A DNA stretch of 64,000 nt from Antennarius striatus (Eukaryota > Chordata > Actinopteri > Lophiiformes > Antennariidae). Shown here piece by piece: positions 1 through 27,746 of this stretch. A model generated the notes under the pieces. The model saw only the letters and a program-made list of their open reading frames with translations. It searched no databases and was not told the DNA's origin. The first letter of the stretch is position 1. The number at the start of each line of letters is the position of its first letter. A program made the position numbers and the translations under genes. The DNA lies in contig NC_090779.1 in assembly GCF_040054535.1 (NCBI RefSeq), positions 25,462,001 through 25,526,000 on the forward strand, given 5' to 3'.

Positions 1-126
1 CCCACCCACAGGAAGTGACCCGTCAGATTGTTGCGTTTTGCTGCATCCAGAATCCGCCTGTCGGGGGGGGGGACATGAGCTGACAGGAGAAACACCTGAT
101 TCACAGCTCAGAGTCTCAGTTTTTAC

Positions 127-12515
<12,389 letters not shown>

Positions 12516-12989
12516 CACCACGTGGTCAGTTCAGAACCAGGAGCGTGATTGGATGTCTGTGGCGGTGGGGGCGGGGTGAGCCCAAACATGGGGTCTTTTC
12601 CTGCAGGATGTGGTCGTTGGCCAGATGAAGCCCAGGTTCACATCCTCCCAGAGACCTGAGGGGATTCAAAGAGGAGGAATCAATCCATAACCGATCAATA
12701 ACCGATCCTCCAGTAGATACTGTGAGCTGCCACCGACCATCAGAACCACAAACAGCTCCAGAAGGTCCTGTCTGTCCCATCAGTAAAAACACCTGATCGC
12801 TTCTCCAGGTGATGTCAGAACATCTGGACCTTCATCCAAACCAGAGGCGACCAAGAGTCCATCAGCTGGAGCCTTCACTGGGACTGATGGATGTCCCGGA
12901 CCAGGACCCCAGGACCCCCCCACCCTGAACAGTCCAGCTGAGATCCAGTTAAGATTGAGTTAAGATGGTCTCACTGGCTCTACAGCTGG

Positions 12990-13375
12990 TAATGACACCA
13001 GGACTAAAACCAGGACTGACACCAGGACTAAAACCAGAACTGATACCAGAACTAAAGCCAGAACTAAAACCAGGTCTTAAACCAGGACTAAAACCAGAAC
13101 TAAAACCAGGACTGAAACCAGGACTGACACCAGGACTAAAACCAGAACTGACACCAGGACTAAAGCCAGAAGTAAAACAAGGACTGAAACCAGAACTGAC
13201 ACCAGGACTAAAACCAGGACTGAAACCAGAACTAAAACCAGAACTGACACCAGGACTAAAGCCAGAACTGACACCAGGACTAAAGCCAGAACTGACACCA
13301 GGACTAAAACCAGAACTGACACCAGGACTAAAACCAGAACTAAACCCAGGACTAAAACCAGGTCTGACACCAGAT
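12990..13375. repeat. 12-bp minisatellite (aaaccaggactg-type), about 31 copies
   Basis: Unit of 12 bp, with words ccaggactaaaa, ccagaactgaca and ccaggactgaaa. 12 is a multiple of 3, so it reads as an open (G/E)L(K/T)P repeat; I treat the frame as non-coding. It lies 0.5 kb upstream of the receptor ATG. Confidence 0.93.
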
Positions 13376-13483
13376 TGGGCTGACAGTGTAAACCTGCAGG
13401 TTTCTCGTTCGGTGAATGAAGTTCTGACTCTTTCCTCCAGAGAAACTCATCCGTGATTTTTGTCACACTCACTCCCCACGGGG

Positions 13484-13489
<6 letters not shown>

Positions 13490-13569
<80 letters not shown>
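13490..13569. repeat. (CA)n microsatellite
   Basis: About 40 dinucleotides, upstream of the receptor gene. Confidence 0.97.
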
Positions 13570-13572
<3 letters not shown>

Positions 13573-13589
13573 TCACGGTCACGAACAGA

Positions 13590-14360
13590 TAAAAACCCGC
13601 GAAACGGACCCAGACCCCCGGTGACTCCGTCGGTGCTCCAATAATAAATAACCGTTAAATAACCGTCGACAGTTAAACCGCCACCGTTGTCACGTCACCT
13701 GATCAGCTGGTGTTGCGTTCAGGTACCGCTGTCCCGCAGCAGGAGTTTCCGCGGTGCGTGGCGGGTCCCACGGATGTTTGGCTCCCCGTTACATTCCACC
13801 GGATCCCTCAACTTCCTCTGCGGGGACTCGATCCGGTTCCGCCCCAGCATCCAGCGTTCACACCGCGAACCGGATCACGGGAAGGACTCGCGTGGATCCC
13901 GGTGATTCCCTCTAATCACGCCGGTTCACCGGAGGGTGTCGGTGCAACTCCCGGCGGCTCGGAGGCTCCGGTGCGTGGATCGAACGCACCCCGCAGCTCA
14001 CGCCCATCTGAGCGCGTGTCTGTTCGAACCCGTGAGCACGTGTTCACGTCAGGCTCGCGTGGGAATAAACGCTCCAGTCGTGAACGCGCTCAGATCGGAG
14101 CGGCGGCGCGCGACGGCTGACCTGCGTCATGAGTCACCCGGTGCGGGTCTCCCGCCCCCCCCACGCCCCCCCCACGCCATCCGATACCACACCTGGGGGG
14201 GGGGGTGCAAGGGGCCCCTGCATGCCCGAACCAGAACCGGGCACAGGTGTGAGCAGCACCGGCCCGGTCCGTTACCGGGAGCATCGCTCAGCCCGTCAGA
14301 GGCGGGGGCAGGGCGCCCCCGGGCGGACACACAGCGGAACTACATGGAAACAGCAGCAGG
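13590..14360 (-). promoter_or_regulatory. CpG-rich block, likely promoter/5' region of the glutamate receptor gene
   Basis: CpG dinucleotides are dense here (for example cggcggcgcgcgacgg near 14100), unlike the flanks. It lies 1.1-1.8 kb upstream of the receptor ATG, where a promoter and non-coding first exon would be expected. No TATA box or defined exon was recognised. Beyond it, 14360-14850 shows no feature I can name. Confidence 0.45.
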
Positions 14361-15111
14361 GGCCTCAGACCTCAGTCTGGGGCCTCGGGCTCTGGTCCTG
14401 GATCGAGACCCGGGTTCAGGTACTCAGGTTATTAATGAGGAGACCCCCCCCCCACGAAGAAATCACCATGGTAACACAACAACAAAAATAAACTGTTAAC
14501 GTGTCCAAACTGCTCTCAGCTGCTCGATGTTAACGTTCTCACCGGGGGGCCACGCCTGTCCTGATCCGACCCCCCCAGGCTGCACCAGGACAGGTCGTTG
14601 AGGTCCGTTAGGAAGCATTTTATTTAAACTGCATCCTGTTTTAACACTGATGTCACTTCCTGTGTTGCTGCTTGGTGGGGGAACACAGAACTGCTGCCCA
14701 GCCAGCCAATCAGAAACACATCATCTGGTACCTGTGACATTAATGTACCCCCAACCAACCCCCCACCCCCCGGTCTGAACACCCCAGTGCTTCTCCTTCA
14801 CTACTTCACACCCCTCATTCGTCATCCAAACACTTTTAGACATTTAGATTCACATCAGTTTATTTTGAAGCAACATCTTGTCATTTATGTCATTTACGTC
14901 ATTTATGTCATTTTGTCGTTTCCACTTTTATTTCCACTTGCAACAAAACTTTCACCATGAAACCAAAGTCATATAAATTAATCAGCATTGATCTAACGTG
15001 TGTTTGTTTGTGAATGATCAATCTTTGATTGTTCCTCTGATGTGATGATGATGTGATGTGATCAGGGGTTCGGGTTAGGGATCATTGGTCAGAGGTTAAG
15101 GGTCAGGGTTG

Positions 15112-18584
<3,473 letters not shown>

Positions 18585-18639
18585 CTGACCTGAGCAGAAG
18601 ATCACGCCATAAACAGGTAGGACCACACGCTGTCACACA

Positions 18640-19690
18640 AAATCACACAAATATGACACAAAATAAAAGTGATTAAACCTTCATTGTCTGTTGGGCCATT
18701 AGTTCTGCCTTTCCCTGCCCCTCGTGGGTTTTTGTCTACTTCCTGTCTGTTCCTGTCTACTTCCTGTCTGTCCATATTTGTGTACGATAGGCGTGTCCAT
18801 CCAGCCCAGATGTTTTGGAATCGATTCCAAAAGGCTATATATTCACTAAAATATATGTTAAAAGAAAATCAGCTATCTATATGAGCTATATGTTCTGATG
18901 GTTAGTTGGTGCAGGTGTAACCATCAATGCGCTGTGATTTGTTTTATTGATGAATCCAGTTTTGGCCTCCAGCCGTTTATTCTGTCAATATTTACACCGG
19001 ATCATAAAGGGATCATGGATCTCCTCATTGAAACTTCTCTCAGTCAGGACAACCAACTAATCCATGGAACTAGAACAAGAGAACATTAGACTTTATGGTG
19101 CTCTTTCGTAAGCCTTTACAAAGCAGGTCTGTTGATCCATCTGGAAGTTGGTTCCTCTCCTCTGGACTCTATGTAAGGGTTCTATATCACAGCTCCATCC
19201 TCTAACGTCATCTGGACTCGACTCACATAGTTATCAGAGTGTTTTCATCAAGGTCTACAGGATTAAATGTGTGAAGCTCACTCAAAGACGTTTCCAAAAG
19301 TGGCAAAAATACATCCTGCTACACAAGCAAACGTGAAAAATGAATGAAATAAAATTTAAAAAAAGGGTGACAAAGTAAACTGAAATGAAATTTTAAAAAT
19401 GAGATAAGAAATTAAAACTAGACATCAATATATTAGCTTTCTGACGCTTCATATTAGATCTTTTTGGTGCTGGTCACCTGTGGTACCAACCTTCAGCCTC
19501 CACTCGTTTTGTCAGCCTGTTTTTGTTTTTTGTCTCTTGAACCACTGCTCGTCGGTGCCTGAAAAGGTCGCGACCCCCCCAGCTGAGATCCTCATTTGAT
19601 TGCGTCATCCTAACGCCCCTCCTCCCCCCTGGCTAACAACATTTAGCACGTCTGGTCCGTCTGCGTTTGGTTCCAGGGATAAAAACACCC
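18640..19690. other. 5' flank of copy A, little recognisable
   Basis: Part of this region (about 18890-19050, with tgttctgatggttag and the gtttattctgt stretch) is duplicated upstream of copy B at 27335-27360 and 29600-29700, there split by the piggyBac insertion. No coding region or RNA gene was seen. The piece at 19500-19575 (gaaaaggtcgcgaccccccc) resembles an old hAT-type terminus. Confidence 0.5.
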
Positions 19691-19694
19691 AGAA

Positions 19695-20290
19695 GCTCCA
19701 GAACCGGCTCGGTCTGGTCCAGGTCAAGTCGGGTCACCTTCACCTCCTCAGGCGTCACATCTTCACTGTTCTATCATCTCACCTTGACCTTCATGTTCTG
19801 GATCCACTTCCAGTGCTGTTAAATGAACGGTTACCTTCAGTGAGGTCACTGAAACCTGACCAGAACCCAACAGCACCAGGATCCGTGACTAGAACACGTT
19901 TTCAGTCCCATGTAGAACTTCCACACACGTCGCTCCGGGTGACATTTCCTGCTGCGGCGCTTGGATTGCGACATTATTTGTTCTGCAGTTAAACGTTTGC
20001 TAACAGCTAGCGAGCAGAAGATCAGGAGTGTGTTACACCAGGATTTAGAGCCAGAATCCAGGTGGCTTCTCACCTGCTGAGTGGACACACACCTCCGGGC
20101 CGTCGTCTCCTGGTGGTCCGCTCCTCCGGTCTGCAGCTCTGGAACCCGACACACACAGACGGACTGAAGTCCAGCTTCACTCTCCTCCCCCAGCAGGAGG
20201 AGATAAGACGGGATCCGTGATCCCGACGGGACAGTCGACTCGCGTGCAGGTCGGGTTTGAGGCGTGGCCATCTGGGAGAACGCCAAGGAC
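19695..20290 (-). promoter_or_regulatory. Duplicated upstream block, candidate promoter/5' exon of copy A
   Basis: About 550 bp almost identical to 29720-30290 upstream of copy B, while the sequence between it and the gene body differs more. Both gene bodies have an acceptor-like TCTGCTCAG directly before the ATG position, so a non-coding first exon must lie upstream, and this retained block is a fair candidate. No core promoter motif was identified. Confidence 0.35.
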
Positions 20291-20399
20291 CAATGCTGAT
20301 CTCCATGTTGCCACGGTGACAGACAGGATGACCACATCAAGACAGGGGAGTGTCTGTGGACTGAGATGAGTTACATCAGTTTTATTCTGAGACAGCGTC

Positions 20400-20500
20400 C
20401 TGTCATGTGTCATTCTGTCGTTTACACTTTTCTTTCCATATGCAATAAAAATTTCATCATGAAGTCAAAGTCATATAAATTAATTTCTATTTTATTTTAT
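20400..20500. repeat. Junction of the A/B tandem duplication
   Basis: The text cacttttctttccatatgca and the later gtcatataaattaattt match 14920-14990, the sequence 3' of copy A. This marks where the 3' flank of copy B begins and puts the duplicated unit at roughly 5.5 kb. Confidence 0.6.
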
Positions 20501-20596
20501 ATACTAATCTGATATCTGATGAGAAATTAAGAGCACACTCTAGTTAGTAAATACTTCATACGCATGCATACATGTTAGTGTGTACAGGCCCCTCTA

Positions 20597-20597
<1 letters not shown>

Positions 20598-20658
<61 letters not shown>

Positions 20659-20674
20659 ACACACACACACACAC
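20598..20674. repeat. (CA)n microsatellite
   Basis: About 38 dinucleotides with one interruption. The adjoining ggggctgtaggcattctggg belongs to a fish dispersed repeat that also occurs near 27080. Confidence 0.96.
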
Positions 20675-21464
20675 GGGGGGCTGTAGGCATTCTGGGGGAG
20701 GTAGAGTGGTGAGCAGCTCCATCAGATTGGTATGCACAAAAAATATATAAACACAAAATATTTACATATATTAGGATATAATATGACATAGGCCAGCAGT
20801 GGGTCAGTGTTCTATTTTTAGGTTAGAGAGTTTTTATCCAATCAGAATTCAGCTAGCTTGTGTTGCCAGGTTGCATTAAATCTGCTCAGGGCCTTCAGAA
20901 TCCAGACTGCAGGTCTCCCTCCCCTGTGAGTCAATGGTTACAAAGAATTGATAGACAGATGAGATAGCCAATCAGATCACAAGTTGGCCTTCTTCTTGTC
21001 CTGTCATTGGATACTCACTCTGAGAAGGCGGGGCTACGCAGACGCACATTTGAAGACATCCTCTTGTGAGACGAGGTCGTCCGATCCCTGAACGAGCTAA
21101 TTTGTTGCCTAAAACGCACGGATAAACTGTCATCAAAGTGTTCTTGAGGAAAGAAAGGAGAATGGATTTTGTGTTTAAATAAACCGTTTGAACAGCTGCT
21201 TTGGTGAATAAAGGCTTTTATTTTTTAATTTTTCATATGTAAAAGAGACATGTTTCATTGTAACGCCGTCACTACTGGAAAATCGGTCGTCTCATCCACA
21301 ATAGCCGTGGTGCAACATCTAGTAGTGTGTGAGTGTGTTTCTGAGCTGTTGTGTCATCATGATGGTCATTTCAGTCGGTTTTGTTGTGACGTTCTTCTGT
21401 GACGTCTATAAAGGTGTCACCACGGGTTCTTCTGTGTGAGTGACAATAAAAGGAGTCGGGCTGA

Positions 21465-21700
21465 CAACACTGTTAGGGGTTAGGGTTAGGGGTTAGGGGT
21501 TAGGGTTACTGTTAGGGATAACGGTGTCAGTGTTAGGGGTTAATGTTTGGGGATTGGTGTTAGGTTTAAGGGTTAGGAGTAAGGGTTAAGGTCTGGGTTA
21601 GGGTTAAGGCTAGGATTAGAGTTAGGGGTCAGAGGTTAAGGGGTTAAGGTTCAGGTTGGCGTTAGGGGTCAGAGGTTAGAGGTCAGAGGATAGGGGTCAG
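21465..21700. repeat. Degenerate telomere-like TTAGGG array
   Basis: ggttagggttagggg words in loose tandem over about 230 bp, 3' of copy B and slightly overlapping its last codons. A shorter version lies 3' of copy A at 15065-15115. Confidence 0.8.
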
Positions 21701-22084
21701 GGGTGTTATAATCTGGGTCTGTCATTCCATAGAGGTTCTTCCTCAGAAACCTCAGAATCTTCCTCCAGGCGTCTTCCTGGGCGTGAGCATGAGCCACCGT
21801 CTCTCCGCCCCACAGGGCGATCACTGCAGAGAAAACAAACACCCACCAAACCTCAAGAGAGACATTCTGATTTGAGCATCTTAAAGTTGTCAGTTTAATT
21901 CTGAGAACCGCTGACAGCGTTACAATGAACCCACTCCTCTCATCTACACCAGCTGGTTTGTAGAAGCTGGCTCGCATGAGGGGCGTGTACGGAGGTTCGA
22001 TCAGGTGACCGGCATTCGGGTACTGGAGGACAGTCAGCAGGTGGCTGTTCCCCGCCCGCTGCATCATGTCCTTCATCTGGAACA

Positions 22085-24160
22085 CACACCGCACAACCAG
22101 CAGTTACAACACACATCCAGCAATTATAACACACATTCAGCAGTTAAAACACACATCCACCAAAAAAAGTGTACTACTGGGAAACTCTGCTGGTTTTGTG
22201 CTAGAGATAATCTAGTTGTGTGAACCTGGAATGTAAGAACACTAACAACTGATGGGAAACTTGAAGAGCTAATCCACAAAATGGACCAATGCTGCTGGAA
22301 TATGTTAGGCATCAGCGAGCTTCATTAGAAAGGATTCAGTAAAACATCAAATGATGTAGGCCACAAGCTCTATTTCAGCGGCAAGGACGGCAAATACCAG
22401 CAGGGTGTTGGCTTCCTGGTTCACAAAGACATCAAGGACACTGTCATGGGATGCCGGCCAGTCCAAGTAGACTCACTACCATTCATATAAGAGCAACATT
22501 GTTTAGCGTCACCCTTATCCATGCCTATGCCCAAACATCCACGTATGAGGACAATGAGGTAGAAGAGTTTTATGACCAACTACAAGCTCCTAGATCAAAC
22601 TCCAGAGAAAGACATCATGATAGTACAAGGAGACTGGAATGCAAAGGTTGGAGAGGATGTCTACACCAACTGGAAAGACACATGTGGCCCATACAGCAAA
22701 ACCGAGACCAACGACAGGGGCCTTAGGCTTTTGGAGTTCGCCAGGTACAAAAACCTGCTGCTGGCAAACACACTTTGCCCCCACCAGGTCACCAGGTGAT
22801 GGACCAGGCACAGTCCTGGTGGAAAGTACCATAATCAGATCGACTAAATCATGGTCAAGAAACGCTTTCACTGAACTATTAACACTTGTAGGACTAGCAG
22901 CTTTCCAAAAGCAGACATCGGGAGTGACCACGACTTTGTCTTGATGTCTATTGTCTTCGCTTAAAGAAGTTCAAAAGCTCCAAGTGCAATAGAATGAAGT
23001 TTGCTCTGGACAAACTACGAGACCCTGAGGTAGCAGAAGTCTTCAAAGCAAAGATAGGAGGAAGGTTTGCACCACTGCTCATCCTAGGTACAGAGTAAAT
23101 TGATGTCACCAGTATAACCACCACAATGACCAAAGCCTTACCTGAAACAGCCACTGAGATCCTTGTCCCAAGAAAAAAACTTGGGTTACCAATGAATTGC
23201 TGGACTTGTGCAACAAGCCAAGAGTCCTTAAGAAAAGTTGTATAAAGGATCTGATGCTTATAGAGAAGCCAACAAGAGCATCAAGAAAGCCATGCGGGCA
23301 GCAAAACAGACTTGGATTGAGGGAAAGTGCAGAGAAATCGAGAACAGCCTGAATACCAACAATTCCGAGTTGGGATATCAAACCATTAGGGAGTTAACAG
23401 CAAAAACAGACCAGAGTCTCTACAATTCAGAGTAAGACTAGTGAATGTTTAGTGGAACAACATAAAATCTTGGACAGATGGACAGAATGCTGCTCTGAAC
23501 TCGACAACCACACGGCAAGTGGAGATCCCACAGTTCTGACATGTCCTCAAGCCGTGAAGGAAGAAGACAAGCTTCCCATCCTCCATGAAGAAGTTGAAAC
23601 TGCAACTGCAAAGTCAACAGGTCCATAGGCACAGGACACAGCGTCCAGCTTCAAATATCTCAAAGCAACCGTGTCCGATGAAGGACCCAAACAGCAAGTT
23701 CTTGCCAGAATTGATCAAAACAATGGCTGCTCTGGAAAAACTCAAGCCGATATGGAAAGACAAAAACATCAGTCTGGCATCAAAGATGAGACTGTTGCAC
23801 TCACTGTTAATCTCAGTCTTTCTACATGCTTGCGAAACTTAGGCCCTTGGCCGGTTGAGCTTTTGAAGAGAATACACAGCATGGAGATGAGATGCTACAG
23901 AAGACTTATGGGTATCATCTACACCCAACAGGTCACAAATGAGGAAGTCTGGCAGAAGATGGGAGGACAACATCCGAGAATGGAGTCACTTGACACTGAG
24001 TGAGGCAGTGAGAGGTGCTGAGGAAAGAGAGGGATGGAGAGAGCTGGTCAACAGATGGTCTGGGTGCCCCAATGACCCTCCTGGGTTTTGGGATAGACTA
24101 GACTAGACTAGGCTAACACACATACAGCAGTTATAATACACATCCAGCAGCTATCACACA
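22085..24160. repeat. About 20-bp minisatellite of copy B intron 8, split by a LINE
   Basis: cacacatccagcaattataa-type units at 22085-22160 and again at 24110-24160. The LINE lies between, and acacacat words flank it on both sides. Confidence 0.75.
22165..24108 (+). mobile_element. RTE-type LINE fragment in copy B intron 8
   Basis: About 1.9 kb of decayed LINE on the plus strand, antisense to the host gene. Endonuclease pieces are visible (NVRTLTDGKLEEL near 22225; GDWNAKVGEDVYTN near 22640; NDRGLRLLEFARYKNLL near 22710), then a linker (KKAMRAAKQTWIEGKC near 23290) and the C-terminal part (LKRIHSMEMRCYRRLMGIIY near 23860). The central reverse-transcriptase core with its YADD box is missing, and frames are broken several times. 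The tail ends gactagactagactagg. Proteins of this kind are often annotated in fish as craniofacial development protein 2-like. Copy A lacks it, so it came after the A/B split. Confidence 0.82.
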
Positions 24161-24734
24161 CTAGCAGGAAGCAGCGCTGGCGGTGACTCACATCAGCAGC
24201 AGACTCGCAGGCGGCCCAGTTCATGTCATCCTCTCCGACCACCAGCAGCAGCGGGCACTGCAGTCGTCCCATCTGAGACACAGGAAGCATCATATCGCTG
24301 CAGCTTGGGCTGTTTAAGCAAATTATTCCAAACTTGTTCATGCAAACTTCTAGAGTTCTAGAGTTGTCAGCATAAAATTCCATGGATGGGCACTGTGAGA
24401 GCAGCGTGAGGTGGACGTGAACATAATGCATAAAAAACATCCAAACACAACTGGAAGACGGAGGGAAGACACTCACGTCTACTTTCAGTGTGGGATCCGT
24501 GGGAATAGGCAGCACCAAATCTTTCCAGATTACCTGGTTGTCATCGGTGATGCGGATCTTCGAAATGTTACTGATTGGACGGAAGGATAACGTCATCAAC
24601 TGGTGACGAAGATCAGGGAGTGACGTGTAGCAGATCAACTTACCCGCCGAGGAAACTCATTATCTCGCTGATGGATCCGTCAACCGGCTGCACGTGACTC
24701 CCACTAATACACACCGCACACCTGAGCTGAGAGA

Positions 24735-24818
<84 letters not shown>
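24735..24818. repeat. (CA)n microsatellite in copy B intron 5
   Basis: Equivalent to the tract at 16594-16696, but separated from the exon 6 acceptor by a short ggtctctcag pyrimidine stretch. Confidence 0.97.
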
Positions 24819-24820
<2 letters not shown>

Positions 24821-25059
24821 TTAACCTCCAATAACCTTCATAGAGGAGCCACACCAACAAGATGGACGTTTGTTGTCTCACCTTCATGACCTCAGAGTAA
24901 GCAGCCATTTTCAGGGTCATGCTGGTGCCAAAGGACAGGCCTATCATGGCCATCCTGCTGCCGAGGACCTGAGGGTGTTGCTGCAGGACCCGGTAGGCCT
25001 TCTGCAGCAACAGATCATGTCAGGACTGATGCATTACAGCTACACCTCAATGGCTGTAC

Positions 25060-25690
25060 CTTAGGTCAGTGGTCTCCAACCAGCCGGTCGCGACAAGAAC
25101 ATTGTGCCAGTGTTCTGGATTAAAATCCAGCAGATTATCTTGAGATTGCCCAAAATGCAGTGAAACCCTGCTTCCATTTCCAAACTCCTGTCTTTGTGAA
25201 GCAGGATTTACAGCAGTGACCAAACAAAACCAAACTACGGTCGACCGGACGTCCGGAACACACTTCAGGTGTCATTGTCTCTACTGCCTCTAGATATGAC
25301 CAACTCATTGCAGAAAAACAAGCTCAGGGTTCCCACTAGTTCTCATTATTATGATTATTTGATCAACTTGTTCAATTTTATATAGAAATGGTCATCATTT
25401 CTTTATATATAATTTCTGTACATATCTACGTTCGTCTGTACCTGACCTGGATTTGACCCTTGCCTAACTTTCTTGTTAAATTTTAATGTTTGACTCTGAT
25501 CCAGTGTTTGGTGCTGCCTGTGGTGAACCCTCGGTCAAACAGAACTGTTGTTGTTAAACTACTTTACAGTTCTAATGATAAGACACCATTAAGATTAAAC
25601 ATTACACAATAAAATGAATAGTTCTGAGTTGTAAGACTCGTGTTGGGTCGTAGCATCAAGACTTCCACAGAATCACAAGTTCTCACTCGG
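25060..25690. mobile_element. hAT-like remnant in intron 4 of copy B
   Basis: Near-identical to the copy A remnant (16935-17570), with only scattered substitutions, starting cagtggtctccaaccagccg. Confidence 0.45.
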
Positions 25691-27039
25691 GGTTTACCTC
25701 AAAGTAGTCGTTTCCCACCAACTTCCCAGTTTCCAGGGTGACTTTAGGCGTCAGATAGTCGAGGGCGAGGGAGGCGAAGCCGTGTGAGGCCAACAGCGCT
25801 GCCCGATACTCCACCAACTTCCCTCCACCCCCCCACAGGTCCAAGACCCCGGGGAATGGTCCGGGTCCTTCAGACAAGTCAACACGGTTTGGTTTCTGCC
25901 AGTACATCTGGGGTTTTATGGTCATTGTTGCTCAGAATGTTACAGGTGAGGTCCACCCACAGGAACCTTACCCCAGGTTCTCCTCCTGACCTACCTGGGG
26001 GCAGGTAAAGGACCGCAGAGAGTCTGTCTTCTGTGACTGGGATCCTTTGGACTCCCGGGGCCACGTACCAACGTTCCACCTCCACACCAGCCAGCGGCAC
26101 CAGACCCACAAACCCCTCCGTCTGGTGTCCCGTGTACACTGAGATGGTGAAGACCATCGGACTCTGGGCGTTCACCTTCCTCAACCTGGGGGATTATGGG
26201 AAGACTTACCCACTGATACCGATCATTGATTTGGTATTGATTAGTTTAGTCTGCAATGATCCTTCTTGCTGACCCAATCCATGGACGGCTGCCTGGAACG
26301 GGTCTGAGGCTCCAGAGCAGACCCATCTGTTCCACCCCAGAATACGTCCCCCCCAGACTGGGATCCTCTGAGACTGTCAAACATAAATGAGTGAAGCTGA
26401 TGTTCATGTTTGTCCTTTCATTACAACACCAGAATGTTCCTCTTTATCTTTGAAGCGTTCTAGATGAACTGTCCTGAGTTTCATGGGTCTGGGCTTTGAA
26501 CCCATTACCATTGATGGTCCCAGCAGCGCTGGTGCAGTAGTGAGCAAACGCCTCCCAGCTGTGTCCATCATCACACTTGTGGAGAGCGTGGAGGGTCAGC
26601 TGGAGACCAGGGGGGGCTTTCTGAACCAACACAGTGAACTTCTCGTCCACGAGTCCTCTGGACGGGAGGACCGACAGCTGCACACAAGACGGGTTCACGT
26701 CCAACTGACCTGAGCAGAAGATCACGCCACTAACAGGTAGGACCACAGCAGGAAATGTGACAGGAATACAGAGTCACCACGATAAGACTGAAAATAAAAG
26801 TGACTACACCCTCATTGTGTTTTAGGCCATTTGTGCTTCCTGCTTCCTGTCTGGAACAGACAGTCATAAAGATCGAATATGAAGCATCAGAAAGCAAAAA
26901 GCCTTTTGGAATCAGCTCCAAAACGCTATATATTCTCCATATATATATATATATATTTTAATTCGATACACAGTACTAAAGTAATCCCCGAAGAGAAATT
27001 AGGAGCACACTCTAGTTTGAACAAACACATGTATATACT

Positions 27040-27275
27040 GTATATATGTATGTACAGGCCCCTGTAACGCACAGAGACACACACAGGGGGCCCCGTAGGC
27101 ATGCAGGGGGAGGTAGCGTGGCGGGCAGCTCCTACATGGTGCGCCCCAAATGAGAAACTTTGTGAAGGGGGGCAGCGCCTTGCTCAAGGGTTCCTCGACA
27201 GTGCTCCGGAGGGTAGCTCACACCTTCCACTGGAACATTAGATGACCAGCTCTAACGCTGAGCCACTGCCACCCC
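27040..27275. repeat. Fish dispersed repeat (SINE-like text)
   Basis: Contains cagcgccttgctcaagggtt and ctgagccactgccacccc, phrases of a common fish interspersed repeat. Related pieces occur at 20675-20740 and, reversed, at 35700-35830. The family name was not resolved. Confidence 0.5.
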
Positions 27276-27670
27276 ATAATATGTTCAAAGAAAATCATTC
27301 AAAGGTGTTAACATTGTAGTTTTTGGGTGAGCTGTATGTTCTGATGGTTAACTGGTGCGAGTATAGTGGTTGGGTACGCCCTCCACGCCACTGTGAATTT
27401 ACCAGTTTGGGATCATTAATGCATAATTAGTTTTTGGTACAAAGAGAATTTTAAAGTTAATGAACACATTGGCTAATGGTCCAAAACGGATCATGTCATG
27501 AAATTGTATGCGCCTCGCCATGGCAACGTGTCCGGTGCATGACAAACTAAAATGAGACCTTTGTACAACTATATATTTTATTATACATATAAACATTTCA
27601 ACATTCATTAAATTGCAAACATAAGAACAATATTTGTGCAGTGTATGCCGTGGTATGGTATGTTTTGTTG

Positions 27671-27671
<1 letters not shown>

Positions 27672-27745
<74 letters not shown>
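27672..27745. repeat. (GT)n microsatellite inside the piggyBac
   Basis: About 37 dinucleotides. Confidence 0.97.

Positions 27746-27746
<1 letters not shown>

Larger units (their letters stand above)
21669..26704 (-). pseudogene. BAAT/type-I acyl-CoA thioesterase family, copy B; start codon lost
   Basis: Ten exons equivalent to copy A: 26704-26509, 26373-26274, 26185-25995, 25867-25698, 25001-24882, 24726-24644, 24570-24477, 24272-24192, 22076-21935 and 21823-21669. All splice sites and the frame are intact, and Ser (GLSFG), Asp (GEDD) and His (GHLIEPP) are kept. Copy A's ATG is TTG here (plus-strand caa at 26702-26704). The frame upstream has no ATG before the acceptor-like TCTGCTCAG, and the next in-frame Met is in exon 2 (EQMGLLW), past much of the N-terminal domain. 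The end differs as well: the copy A stop is changed, and the frame runs on into telomere-like repeat to end -TSNL. It could be a young pseudogene, or an expressed gene using a non-ATG start or an upstream exon. Confidence 0.72.

Noticed and set aside
12516-12521. Longer start for grm8 giving MVMGSLRR
   Set aside because: The two extra codons are GTG GTG; the first ATG is at 12515.
12965-13568. Open frames of 163 residues on both strands
   Set aside because: 12-bp repeat whose unit is a multiple of three plus a (CA)n tract; frame openness follows from the repeat.
19846-20340. Minus-strand frame of 164 residues, partly repeated at 29882-30190
   Set aside because: Shared only because the whole block is duplicated; frame lengths differ between copies, no family match, and composition fits non-coding DNA.
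26705-26746. Upstream start for copy B giving an N-terminus before the TTG
   Set aside because: The apparent start is GTG, and the stretch contains the conserved acceptor-like TCTGCTCAG, so it is probably intron.
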